Origin: Mesorhizobium sp. 65-26
Lineage (GTDB): Bacteria; Pseudomonadota; Alphaproteobacteria; Rhizobiales; Rhizobiaceae
NCBI GenBank assembly: GCA_001899205.1
Contig: MKVL01000042.1
Location: forward strand, 223,978-287,977
Length of the DNA: 64,000 bases
Direction of reading: 5' to 3'
Of this stretch, positions 50,779 through 59,011 are shown piece by piece. Every line of letters begins with the position of its first letter. Position 1 is the stretch's first letter. The notes beneath the pieces are model-generated. The model had not been told where the DNA came from. It did not search any database and worked only from the letters and a program-made list of their open reading frames with translations. Both the position numbers and the translations under genes were made by a program.

Positions 50779-52770
50779 CTATTTCTGCTTGATCCGGCGT
50801 GGAAAACGCAGCCAGCCTTCTTCCACCGGTCGCGGCTGCGAGAGAATGGTGGTGAGCTCGGCGGGCAGGGCGGGCAGCAACTGCGTCTTGGTGGCGACGC
50901 CGTCGGCAATCGTCAGCACGCTGTTGTAGAACTCGGCGCCGGTGCGCGAACGCGGCGGCGCGGTTTCATGCATGATGCTGATGACGGTGGCGTCGGGGCA
51001 ATTGTCCTTGATGGCCTGGTGGAAGGCGATCTTTCCCTCGGGATCGAGTGCGCCTGTGGCCTCGTCGAGGAAAAGCAGCCCTGGCCGCTGCAGGATGATG
51101 CGGGCAACCACCAGCTTCTGCTTCTGGCCGCCGGACAGAACCTGATCCCAGGTTTTGCCTTCCCGGCTGTCTTCGGCGAGATGCTCGATGAAGTCGCCGA
51201 GATCAGCCTTGTGCAGGGCGGCCGCCACCTGCGTATCGCTGTGGTCGTCCTCCGACCCTGGCAGGCATACCAGTTGCTTCAACGAGACAAGTGGCAGCTT
51301 GACTTCCTGGGCGGCGTAGAAGCTGGTCACCCCCTCGGGGAATACGATCGTGCCGCGTCCATAGGGCCAAAGGCCGTTGATGGCTTTGACGAGCGAGGTC
51401 TTGCCGCTGCCTGACTCGCCCTTGAGGAAGGTCCACTCACCGCGCCGGAACCGCAGGTTCGCGGCGCTGAGGAAGGGGGTCGCGTCTTCGCCCTGATGCG
51501 CAAGTTCCAGCCTCTGGATGGTGAGGCCGAAGACCGGGTTCTGACGCTCGTAGCGGAAATCGGAACGACCGGTCTGGCTGTAGAATTCGCGCGGATGCTG
51601 GACGTCCTCGATAGCCTGCGCCAGCTGCGTGACACGCTGGCTGTTGGCGCGCAGCGTGGCGATGGCCGGCATGACGTGGATGAAATAGGAACAGCGCTGG
51701 ATCAGCGCATTGACCTGCTCCGAACCGGTTATGTAGCCCTTCAGGTCGATGCCGTTATGAATGAACGGGACCAGCCCCGGGCCATAAGCGACTACGCGGG
51801 CACCGACGAAATTATAGACCAGCTCGAAGCCCATATAGATGCTGTTGAAGACATTGAAGCTCGACCATGTGCTGTCGATCTCGGAATAGAGCCGGCGGTG
51901 CATCGATCTTTGGACGCTTTCTCCGTTCGACGCCGCAACGTGGAAGCTTCGGCGCAGGAACGTTGTCAGCTCGCCGCGATAGCTGCCTTCGGCCTTCTGC
52001 ATGCGGATGTTGAGGCGTTCCAGCATGCCGCCCAGCTTGACGGCGATCCAGGTGTTCAGTGGCACGTAAAGCGCCACAGCCAGCAGCGCCAGCACCACGG
52101 TGCCGTAGCTTCCGAGGAACTCAAGCCCTTTTACGGCGACCGAGTTTCTCAGCAGTTCTCCACCGAGGAAGTACAGGCCGGTTACAACGCCCCAGGCACC
52201 CATGGCCAGGCCGATCGCGCCACCGGTCATGTCCTTGATCGATTCCTGGACGCGCTGATCGATGTTGTCGGGCGGGGCCGCCACGGGCGATCCGTGCTGG
52301 GTGTGGAAGTGTGTATGGTTCGAATCGAGCAGCGCGTCGTTGAATCGACCATTCAACCAGCCGCGCCATTTCCGGTGCAGTGTCGTCGATACGAGATTGC
52401 GGATTCCCGTGATGCCAGCGTCCTTGAGGATGACCAGGAAGACCAGAAGGGCGGCATTCGTCAGAAGCGTCTGGACCGGGGTCACATTCGCCGCGTCGTG
52501 GAAAAAGCTGATTGAGTTGAACAGCTCGCCGGACGCCCGTGTGAACCATACGTCCGCCTTGCTGGACAGCGCGGTCATTGCCGCGATGATCAGCGTCAGT
52601 GCCCAAGCTTCCTTCCACCGGTCCGAGAACCAGTAGGCCCGCATCAGGCCCCAGAAGCTGCGCATCGAGGAAACCGGCGTCAGGAGCGGACGCTTGGTCG
52701 CGTCGCTGGATGTCCCTTCTTGTGCGGTTTCTCGCGGTGGTCTGCCGACCCGAATCACGATCCCGTCCAA
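50779..52770 (-). CDS. ABC transporter, fused permease-ATPase, SbmA/BacA-like (YddA/BclA type)
   Basis: 663 residues. The N-terminal membrane domain (about 40-370, six helices) carries TTLHRKWRGWLNGRFNDALL and PPDNIDQRVQESIKDM, the region shared by SbmA/BacA and YddA proteins. The C-terminal ATPase has Walker A LKGESGSGKTSLVKA (about 447), signature LSGGQKQKLVV (about 541), Walker B LLFLDEATGALD and the H-loop IMHET. In Bradyrhizobium the similar fusion BclA imports peptides and is needed to tolerate plant nodule peptides; whether this one does so is inference. Homologues also import thiopeptides or vitamin B12. It stands alone. Confidence 0.88.
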   Translation of the reverse strand: MDGIVIRVGRPPRETAQEGTSSDATKRPLLTPVSSMRSFWGLMRAYWFSDRWKEAWALTLIIAAMTALSSKADVWFTRASGELFNSISFFHDAANVTPVQTLLTNAALLVFLVILKDAGITGIRNLVSTTLHRKWRGWLNGRFNDALLDSNHTHFHTQHGSPVAAPPDNIDQRVQESIKDMTGGAIGLAMGAWGVVTGLYFLGGELLRNSVAVKGLEFLGSYGTVVLALLAVALYVPLNTWIAVKLGGMLERLNIRMQKAEGSYRGELTTFLRRSFHVAASNGESVQRSMHRRLYSEIDSTWSSFNVFNSIYMGFELVYNFVGARVVAYGPGLVPFIHNGIDLKGYITGSEQVNALIQRCSYFIHVMPAIATLRANSQRVTQLAQAIEDVQHPREFYSQTGRSDFRYERQNPVFGLTIQRLELAHQGEDATPFLSAANLRFRRGEWTFLKGESGSGKTSLVKAINGLWPYGRGTIVFPEGVTSFYAAQEVKLPLVSLKQLVCLPGSEDDHSDTQVAAALHKADLGDFIEHLAEDSREGKTWDQVLSGGQKQKLVVARIILQRPGLLFLDEATGALDPEGKIAFHQAIKDNCPDATVISIMHETAPPRSRTGAEFYNSVLTIADGVATKTQLLPALPAELTTILSQPRPVEEGWLRFPRRIKQK

Positions 52771-53123
52771 ACCTCTTCAGTTTTGTTACGGAGAGTAACA
52801 CCAATTGATCATTTTCTATTAATTTTTAAACCGCGCAGGCCGATTGTACTGTCGGGCCGTTGCGATCAGGCAACAGAACCTGTGTAGCGCCACCTTCCAT
52901 CCGCCTTGCATCGGCAATGAAAGACACTGCTATTTCAATCTGTTACGGGTGATGTTCGAAACTGTTGGCGGTTTCCCTTGGGGAAGTTTATCGCACGACT
53001 TTGTGAAGAGAGAAGCGCGCCTGCGGAACCCTGGGCGAGGGGGCAACTCGGCTCGAACGACTTGGCTCGCCGAGTTCAAGAAGCCTTCGGCAAGGTCCGA
53101 CAGTTAAGTCGATTTTCCGGATT
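52771..53123. other. AT-richer intergenic region
   Basis: About 350 bases upstream of the BacA-like gene and downstream of the DsbA-like gene (both minus strand). It includes an AT-rich stretch at about 52797-52830 that probably holds the promoter of the BacA-like gene. An 87-codon plus-strand open frame at 52844-53107 lacks a ribosome-binding site and protein-like composition. Nothing else is recognisable. Confidence 0.4.
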
Positions 53124-53804
53124 TTAGTTGGCCTGTTCCAACTCGCCGCGCGCCTTGGCGGCGGCCACCTGGCGGATGGCGTCGGCAAGCGCGTCCGCTT
53201 CCTGCGCGCCCATGACCGCGTATTTGCCCTCAAGCAGGAAGCACGGCACGCCGGTAATCCCCATGCGCGAGGCAGTGGCGATCTCGGTGCGCACGGCCTC
53301 GACATCGGCGTCGGTCGGCAACAGGGTCTCGACGACGGAGGCATCCATGCCGGCTTCGCGCGCTGCGCCGATCAGCACGGCATGATCGCCGATATTGGCG
53401 CCTTCCTCGAAATTCAGCTGGAACAGCCGCCGCGCGAGCCTGTTCTGGATGTCTTCGCCGGCCGCGCCCGCCCAGCGGATAACGCGGTGCGCATCGAGCG
53501 TATTGGGCGCCACCTTGATGGCGTCGAAGGCGAAGGAAATGCCCTCGGCGGCACCGAGGGGCTCGATGCGGGCATGGATTTCACGGATGCGCTGCTCACT
53601 GCCGAACTTGGCCAGCATGTACTGTCGCCGATCCATGCCTTGCGGTGGGATCGTGCCGTCCAACTGAAAGGGCCGCCAGCGGATATGCACGTCCACGTCG
53701 CCTACCGCTGCAACCGCCTTGTCCAGGCGTTTCTGGCCAATGAAGCACCAGGGACAGACGACGTCGGACACGACGTCGACGGTGATGGAGTTGTCTTGGC
53801 TCAT
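53124..53804 (-). CDS. DsbA-family oxidoreductase, FrnE-like
   Basis: 226 residues, no signal peptide, so cytosolic. The thioredoxin-fold active site is VVCPWCFIGQKRLD (Cys17-Pro-Trp-Cys20), with the helical insertion including VAPNTLDAHRVIRWA and the cis-Pro loop GITGVPCFLLEGKYAVMGAQ. This is the FrnE subfamily (polyketide 2-hydroxychromene-like DsbA homologues) linked to thiol-disulfide exchange and oxidative stress in other bacteria. It begins 70 bases past the end of the YejA-like gene on the same strand. Confidence 0.92.
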   Translation of the reverse strand: MSQDNSITVDVVSDVVCPWCFIGQKRLDKAVAAVGDVDVHIRWRPFQLDGTIPPQGMDRRQYMLAKFGSEQRIREIHARIEPLGAAEGISFAFDAIKVAPNTLDAHRVIRWAGAAGEDIQNRLARRLFQLNFEEGANIGDHAVLIGAAREAGMDASVVETLLPTDADVEAVRTEIATASRMGITGVPCFLLEGKYAVMGAQEADALADAIRQVAAAKARGELEQAN

Positions 53805-53874
53805 TGCTGATCTCCTGTCGCGAACCGATAAAGCCAGCCCGCCCTGGGCGACACAGGGCGAATTGCCGGCCTGC

Positions 53875-55695
53875 TCAGTTCACCTTGCGCCACCAGGTCG
53901 GCAGTTGATACCCGAATATGGGCGTCTTTTTCGGATGTTCCAGATAATTCCAGTAAGCGACCCATTGCTGGGTATTGTACTGCATCGGGACCATGTAATT
54001 GCCGGAGATCAGCAGGCGGTCGAGGACGCGCACGGCTGCCACATAATTTTCCTTGGTACGGGCCTGCAGCATGGCTTCGATCGCGGCATCGACCGCGGGA
54101 TCGGCCACTCCGGCGAGGTTGAAGGAGCCCTCTGTCCTGGCGGCCACGGATCCCCAGCGACCAAGCTGCTCGATCCCCGGTGAAAGCGAGTTGCTGAAGC
54201 CGCTCGAACCGATCAGCGCCTCGAAGTCATATCGTTGCTTGCGGGCCTGGATCTGGTCGGCCTCGAGGCCTCGTATCGTGACGGCGATGCCGATCTTTTC
54301 CAGTGTCCGCTGGTAGATGCTGGCCAGGCGCTCCTCGTCTTGAGACGCGGTCAGTATCTCGAAGCCGAAAGGTTTGCCTTCCGGGTCGAGCATCGATCCA
54401 TTCTCGATTCTGTAGCCTGCACCCTTCAGCAGATCGAAGGCCGCCTTGAGCACCTTGCGGTCCTGGCCGGACCCATCCGTGACCGGAGGATGCCAGGTGC
54501 CATCCATGACATCTGGCGGAACGCGGCCAGGGTAGGGGGCGAGGAGAGCCTTCTCCCGGTCGTCGGCCGGATGGCCAAGGGCCGAGAGTTCGGAATTCTG
54601 CCAGTAGCTCATGGTGCGCGAGTACTTGCCGCCGAACAGGTTCTTGTTGGCCCATTCGAAGTCGTAGAGCATGCCGAGCGCGCGCCGCACCACGGGGTCG
54701 GCGAATTTCGGCAAGCGGGTGTTGAACAGGAAGCCCGTCACCACCGGCGGAATGCCAGTGTCGAAGGTCTCGGCGATCACCTCGCCCTTGTGGAAGGCCG
54801 GGAAGTCCAGGTCGCGCTCGCGCCTGACCGGATCGGTGTCATCATTGACGGCGCACAGGCCCTTCTTGAACGCTTCCAGCTTGGCGTTGGCGTTGAGGAA
54901 GTATTCGATGGTGATCTGGTCGTAATTGTCGAAGCCGCGCTTGACCGGAAGATCCCTGGCCCAATAGTCGGGGTTGCGTTTGAAGACGATGCGCTGGCCG
55001 GGCGATATCTGCGCGACCGTATAGGGCCCACTGCCGATCAAGGGCTTCAGCGTGGTCCGATCGAAGGTTTCCTTGTCGAAGGCATGCTTCGGAATGATCG
55101 GTGTCAGCGCGATGATCAGCGGGAATTCGCGATTGGCCTTGTCGTTGAAGGTGAACTTAACGCTGTGGTCGCCGGTCTTCTCCAGCTTGGCGATCATGCT
55201 CATGCGATCGCTGTAGGGCGGCCGTCCCTTCTCGGTGAAGACATCATAGGTGAACAGCACGTCCTCGGGCGTCACCGGCTGTCCATCGGACCATCTGGCA
55301 TTGGGGTTGAGGTGGAATTCGATGCTCTTGCGTTCCGGGTCCATGTCGGCCGTTTCGGCGATCAGTCCGTACAGGCCGAAGGGCTCGTCATAGTTTCGCT
55401 GCATCAGCGGCTCGAAGACGAGGTTGCCGTAGTTCAGATCCATCATGCCGCGCGCGGTCGTGCGCAGGCTCTTCAGGATGAACGGGTTGAGATTGTCGAA
55501 ACTGCCGACGACGCAATAGGTGATGCTTCCGCCCTTCGGCGCGTCGGGGTTCACGTAGTCGAAATGCTTATAGTCTGCCGGCAGTGCCGGCTCGCCTTGC
55601 ATGGCGATCGCGTATCTCGGCTCCGACATCGCGGGCCGCGGCGCAAAGGTCAAAAGCGATGTCCCGGCGATCAGCCAAACAAAAACGCGGCCCAT
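53875..55695 (-). CDS. Extracellular solute-binding protein family 5, YejA-like
   Basis: 606 residues from ATG 55695, chosen because GGAG lies six bases upstream; an ATG at 55707 is possible. Signal peptide VFVWLIAGTSLLTFAPRPAM (cleaved after MSE-region). PADYKHFDYVNPDAPKGGSI, SFDNLNPFILKSLRTTARGM and WSDGQPVTPEDVLFTYDVFT are typical of YejA, the periplasmic binding protein for microcin C and other peptides; in Sinorhizobium and Brucella Yej transporters affect peptide tolerance. The yejB, yejE and yejF genes are absent here, so this is a lone binding protein. It is divergent from ialB. Confidence 0.91.
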   Translation of the reverse strand: MGRVFVWLIAGTSLLTFAPRPAMSEPRYAIAMQGEPALPADYKHFDYVNPDAPKGGSITYCVVGSFDNLNPFILKSLRTTARGMMDLNYGNLVFEPLMQRNYDEPFGLYGLIAETADMDPERKSIEFHLNPNARWSDGQPVTPEDVLFTYDVFTEKGRPPYSDRMSMIAKLEKTGDHSVKFTFNDKANREFPLIIALTPIIPKHAFDKETFDRTTLKPLIGSGPYTVAQISPGQRIVFKRNPDYWARDLPVKRGFDNYDQITIEYFLNANAKLEAFKKGLCAVNDDTDPVRRERDLDFPAFHKGEVIAETFDTGIPPVVTGFLFNTRLPKFADPVVRRALGMLYDFEWANKNLFGGKYSRTMSYWQNSELSALGHPADDREKALLAPYPGRVPPDVMDGTWHPPVTDGSGQDRKVLKAAFDLLKGAGYRIENGSMLDPEGKPFGFEILTASQDEERLASIYQRTLEKIGIAVTIRGLEADQIQARKQRYDFEALIGSSGFSNSLSPGIEQLGRWGSVAARTEGSFNLAGVADPAVDAAIEAMLQARTKENYVAAVRVLDRLLISGNYMVPMQYNTQQWVAYWNYLEHPKKTPIFGYQLPTWWRKVN

Positions 55696-55842
55696 GACCG
55701 TCTCCATACCGGCTCGGCTCAATGATTCGACGCGCACACTAGCACGGGCCGGTCGGAGCCCGGTGAGCCAGGGTTTCAAGATTCGCGGGGAGCGGACTGG
55801 ATTCGTCGTCGCCGTCAGTGTAACACGCCTTCCGAAGTCATT

Positions 55843-55865
55843 CTGTTGCCTCATTTGGGCAACAG
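55843..55865. promoter_or_regulatory. Inverted repeat between yejA-like gene and ialB
   Basis: CTGTTGCC-TCATTTG-GGCAACAG has perfect 8-base arms and a 7-base spacer. It lies about 150 bases upstream of the yejA-like start and about 65 bases upstream of ialB, in a 230-base divergent promoter region. A protein operator is likely; which regulator binds is unknown. Confidence 0.55.
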
Positions 55866-55928
55866 GTAGCTGGACCACGCGGCGCGAATAAGCCGGTTCC
55901 CGGGATTTTTTGAGAGGAAATGCACGAT

Positions 55929-56552
55929 ATGACGAGCCTGAGCAGCAACGCGTACCGCCTTTCGGTCATTGCCGCGGGCGTGGCCGGCTTTCTGGGCGTC
56001 GGGGTTGCCGCTGCTTCCGCGCAGCAGCAGATCCCCCAGGGCTGGTTCAAGGCCTGTACCAAGCAGGAAGACGTCGACATCTGCAACGTCCAGAACATCA
56101 CCACCGCCGGCAACGGCCAGCTCATCACCGGCGTCAGCCTGATCGAACTGAAGGGTAAGGTGAACCGCAAGGTGTTCCAGGTTACGGTTCCGAGCGGCCG
56201 TCTGATCGGCGCCGGCATCGGCCTCCAGATCGACACCGGCAAGACGCAGAAGCTTGAATATGTGGTCTGCTTCCCCGATCGCTGCGTGGCCGAAGTTCCG
56301 CTGACCGACCAGCTCGTGGGAGCCTTCAAGAAGGGGCAGGCGCTGACGCTGACCTCGATCAACTTCCAGAATCAGCCGAACCCGATCAAGGTTGCCCTGC
56401 AGGGCTTCAGCGGTGCCTATGACGGCCCGCCCCTCCAGCAGTCGGACCTTGAGGACCGGCAGAAGAAGGTCCAGGACTTCGTCGCCAAGAACAACCAGGA
56501 TTTCGCCAAGAAGCTCAAGGAAGAGCAGGACAAGGCGAAGACCGCCAACTGA
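55929..56552 (+). CDS. Invasion-associated locus B (IalB) family protein
   Basis: 207 residues from ATG 55929 (GAGAGGAA lies nine bases upstream; an ATG at 55920 is too close). Signal peptide LSVIAAGVAGFLGVGVAAAS. The IalB domain shows WFKACTKQEDVDICNVQNI with paired cysteines, FQVTVPSGRLIGAGIGLQID and VVCFPDRCVAEVPLTDQLVG with a second cysteine pair. A Lys/Gln/Glu-rich C-terminal helix follows. IalB was named in Bartonella for erythrocyte invasion, but homologues are common in free-living rhizobia and their role there is unclear. It ends in a strong hairpin. Confidence 0.9.
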   Translation: MTSLSSNAYRLSVIAAGVAGFLGVGVAAASAQQQIPQGWFKACTKQEDVDICNVQNITTAGNGQLITGVSLIELKGKVNRKVFQVTVPSGRLIGAGIGLQIDTGKTQKLEYVVCFPDRCVAEVPLTDQLVGAFKKGQALTLTSINFQNQPNPIKVALQGFSGAYDGPPLQQSDLEDRQKKVQDFVAKNNQDFAKKLKEEQDKAKTAN

Positions 56553-56603
56553 TCGGCCGGCGATCGCGTCGGCCATCCGGTGGATTGACGGCTTAGGTAC
56601 TTC

Positions 56604-56640
56604 AGAGCGTTTCACGGAACCCGTGAGACGCTCTATTTCT
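56604..56640 (+). terminator. Rho-independent terminator of ialB
   Basis: AGAGCGTTTCACGG-AAC-CCGTGAGACGCTCT forms a 14-base-pair stem with one G-U pair and a 3-base loop, followed by ATTTCTTT. It is about 50 bases past the ialB stop. The AGAGCG...CGCTCTATTTCTTTG sequence also recalls the ends of the intergenic repeats in this window. Confidence 0.8.
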
Positions 56641-56693
56641 TTGGCAACACGCCGTGCTTTTTACCGGGAAAAGTGCGCGCAGTTTTCCTGAAA

Positions 56694-58178
56694 TTATGCT
56701 CTGCAGATACGTGTGACCGGCAGGCCCAGTATGCGACTGTCGTTCGGTGCCTGCTGATGTTCACAGACCCACCCAAGGGTGGCGCGATTTTCGCTGTCTC
56801 GCGCCACCTTCAGGACGAAAGTCCCGTCGGCGGCAGTTGCCGCTTCGATGGGCACCATTTGCCCGTTCAGATAAAAAAGTGTCTCAACGGGCTTCATCAA
56901 TATGTGCGCCAGCGTCCGGACCTGCACCAGATGTTCACCCGCGGGCAATTTCAGTTCGACCGACGCGACATTGCTCGACCAGCGAAAGGCTACGCCGTCA
57001 TAGACTTCCGCAGCATAGATCCCGGCAGCGCGGCCGGCGTCTAATTCATCTGGCGTCCACAGCGAGCCGTCGGCAGCAACCTTTTCTACGTCAGATGAGG
57101 CATCGAGCCGCCTCTTGTGCACCAATGCGGCGATTGCTTCCCGAAACGCTCTGTCGAGTTGTGCGTCCGAAGCGAATGCCCGCGCCAGTATCAGCGCGAC
57201 GTGCCGCCACAAAAGCGTTGCGCGCGCGCGGACGGTGTCCAGACGATCTCCCAGCAGGGCCGCGACCCAATGGCGGCGAAGCACCTGCATCATGTCTCCG
57301 CCATTCAAGCGCGGGCGCAATTTCCATCTCTTCTGGTGCCAGGCGATTTGCAGAATATGCCGCGCCAGATCTTTCCGGCGCTCGCCGCGACTGCTCCATT
57401 CGAGGGGAACTTCGATCATCGGCTCCTGGCGCGGTCCGCCGCACGCCAACCAGAGTGCCTCGCCATCGACAAAATCCTCGGTGAAGTCGCGTAGTTCCGG
57501 CCATTGCCCGATGTAATGATGCACGAGCTCGATTTCCGGCACGTAGCCGATGGACAATCCCAATTTGTGGTAGCGGGCAGCCAACAGCCATTCCGAAAAA
57601 TGCCCGAAGCCAAGGTCAAACCCTGCAGCCTCCTCGTAGGCCTCGCGACGCGTTGCGAAACACTGGTCGAGGATTTTGCGCCATGAACTCTCTGTCATGC
57701 CGTGCTGGATATCAGCCTCGTACATCCTCGCTTCCGAACGGGCCAGCCTGTTGGGTGCGCTGGCATGGGTTCGGCACGAGAATCCCGCCCACTCGGGGTG
57801 CCTTTTGAAAACATCGAGGCATTGCTTAAGAACGGTGGGCGTCGGCCAGACATGACTTTCGGTGAAGAACAGCAGATCCGCCCGAGCGTGCCGCGCTGCT
57901 TCCGCAACCTGGGCGATGTCGTGTTTGGCTGCCGTCTGGATGAGGCGGTCCTGCGGTGCAAGCACATGGCGAATCTCATCCATGTCGGCGGCATTGGCAT
58001 CGTGGGAGGCAACCAATATCAGCTCGAATGCCGAGCCCGGCAAGGTCTGCTCCTGCCGCCATTTGCGGATCGCGATGATTGCCTGATCGCGATGGAACTC
58101 AAGCGGCATCAGAACGGAAATCAGCGCATTTGAATCGGACGGATTCTGCTGCGAACTTTTCCCAGAAGAGCTGTGCAT
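56694..58178 (-). CDS. Family-2 glycosyltransferase-like protein with extra C-terminal domain
   Basis: 494 residues. The N-terminal part fits a GT-A fold: ALISVLMPLEFHRDQAIIAI, FELILVASHDANAADM, AEAARHARADLLFFTESHVW (ES-H in place of the usual DxD), and GFGHFSEWLLAARYHKLGLS with the E that usually serves as base. The last 150 residues are beta-rich (VAFRWSSNVASVELKLPAGE) and may be a carbohydrate-binding or unknown domain. The atypical DxD position leaves activity open. It is isolated from the LPS-type cluster and looks less GC-rich than its neighbours, which may indicate separate acquisition. Confidence 0.75.
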   Translation of the reverse strand: MHSSSGKSSQQNPSDSNALISVLMPLEFHRDQAIIAIRKWRQEQTLPGSAFELILVASHDANAADMDEIRHVLAPQDRLIQTAAKHDIAQVAEAARHARADLLFFTESHVWPTPTVLKQCLDVFKRHPEWAGFSCRTHASAPNRLARSEARMYEADIQHGMTESSWRKILDQCFATRREAYEEAAGFDLGFGHFSEWLLAARYHKLGLSIGYVPEIELVHHYIGQWPELRDFTEDFVDGEALWLACGGPRQEPMIEVPLEWSSRGERRKDLARHILQIAWHQKRWKLRPRLNGGDMMQVLRRHWVAALLGDRLDTVRARATLLWRHVALILARAFASDAQLDRAFREAIAALVHKRRLDASSDVEKVAADGSLWTPDELDAGRAAGIYAAEVYDGVAFRWSSNVASVELKLPAGEHLVQVRTLAHILMKPVETLFYLNGQMVPIEAATAADGTFVLKVARDSENRATLGWVCEHQQAPNDSRILGLPVTRICRA

Positions 58179-58441
58179 GAGATGCTTTGGTTTTCTGAAG
58201 GCTCTGCGTGTTCACGGAACACCACAGCAGTCCGGACGCGTCCGCGTCTGCGCACCTTCACGGTCAAGTCCCGACTTTGCAACATAGCCGTCGTCCGTGG
58301 CGCGGAAAATTTGTGGCAGACCAATTGCGGCACTGGCCACGTTGAAACGGGCTACGTGTTGTGTGCCGTGTGGCAACGCAATTGTCGAGGAATGAAGTGG
58401 TGGATGCCGCCGGAGCTACCCTGGCTTCGTCGCTTCTTGTC

Positions 58442-58765
58442 CTAGTGCCTGGATTGGCGTTTGGGCTCGTAACGCCCATCCGGCTTCTTGTCGAACATCT
58501 CGCCGATCTGAGGATGATGGACGGGTTCGCCTGACTGGTCCTCCAGCAGGTTCTGTTCGGACACGTAGGCGATGTACTCGGTCTCCGCGTTCTCCGCGAG
58601 CAGGTGGTAGAAGGGCTGATCCTTGCGTGGGCGCACATCCGCGGGAATGGCTTCATACCATTCGTCGGTGTTGGCGAATTGCGGATCAACGTCGAAGATG
58701 ATGCCGCGGAACGGAAACAGCCGGTGGCGAACCACCTGTCCGATCGAAAATTTGGCCGTCTTCAT
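58442..58765 (-). CDS. hspQ: Heat shock protein HspQ
   Basis: 107 residues from ATG 58765, with GGTGAG upstream. The YccV-like small beta-barrel shows KFSIGQVVRHRLFPFRGIIF, DVDPQFANTDEWYEAIP and QPFYHLLAENAETEYIAYVS followed by EQNLLED. HspQ promotes turnover of mutant DnaA and acts as a specificity factor for the Lon protease in studied bacteria. Length matches the family (about 105 residues). Confidence 0.93.
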   Translation of the reverse strand: MKTAKFSIGQVVRHRLFPFRGIIFDVDPQFANTDEWYEAIPADVRPRKDQPFYHLLAENAETEYIAYVSEQNLLEDQSGEPVHHPQIGEMFDKKPDGRYEPKRQSRH

Positions 58766-59011
58766 CGTACTCACCACTGGGCGCCGTCTTGGCAAAACGC
58801 CCTAACATCTTGAAACTTAACACCACGCCACCAAAAATCGACCCCGACTTTAGGGCACATGCCTGTTCGGACCTATTTGGCGCAGAGTCCAAGTCAATTC
58901 AATCCCGCGCTGTCGGACGCGCCAGTCCAGTCAACCTCCGCGCCGCGCAACTGTTTCGCAAGCAGAATGGAACCTGCATGGCAGATTGGCCGATGCGCTG
59001 GAAAGACCGCG

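Noticed and set aside
52844-53107. 87-codon plus-strand open frame in the gap before the BacA-like gene
   Set aside because: No ribosome-binding site, no recognisable fold, composition unlike coding DNA.
58179-58441. Possible gene between the solitary glycosyltransferase and hspQ
   Set aside because: Short open frames in the gap and on both strands lack start signals and conserved sequence.
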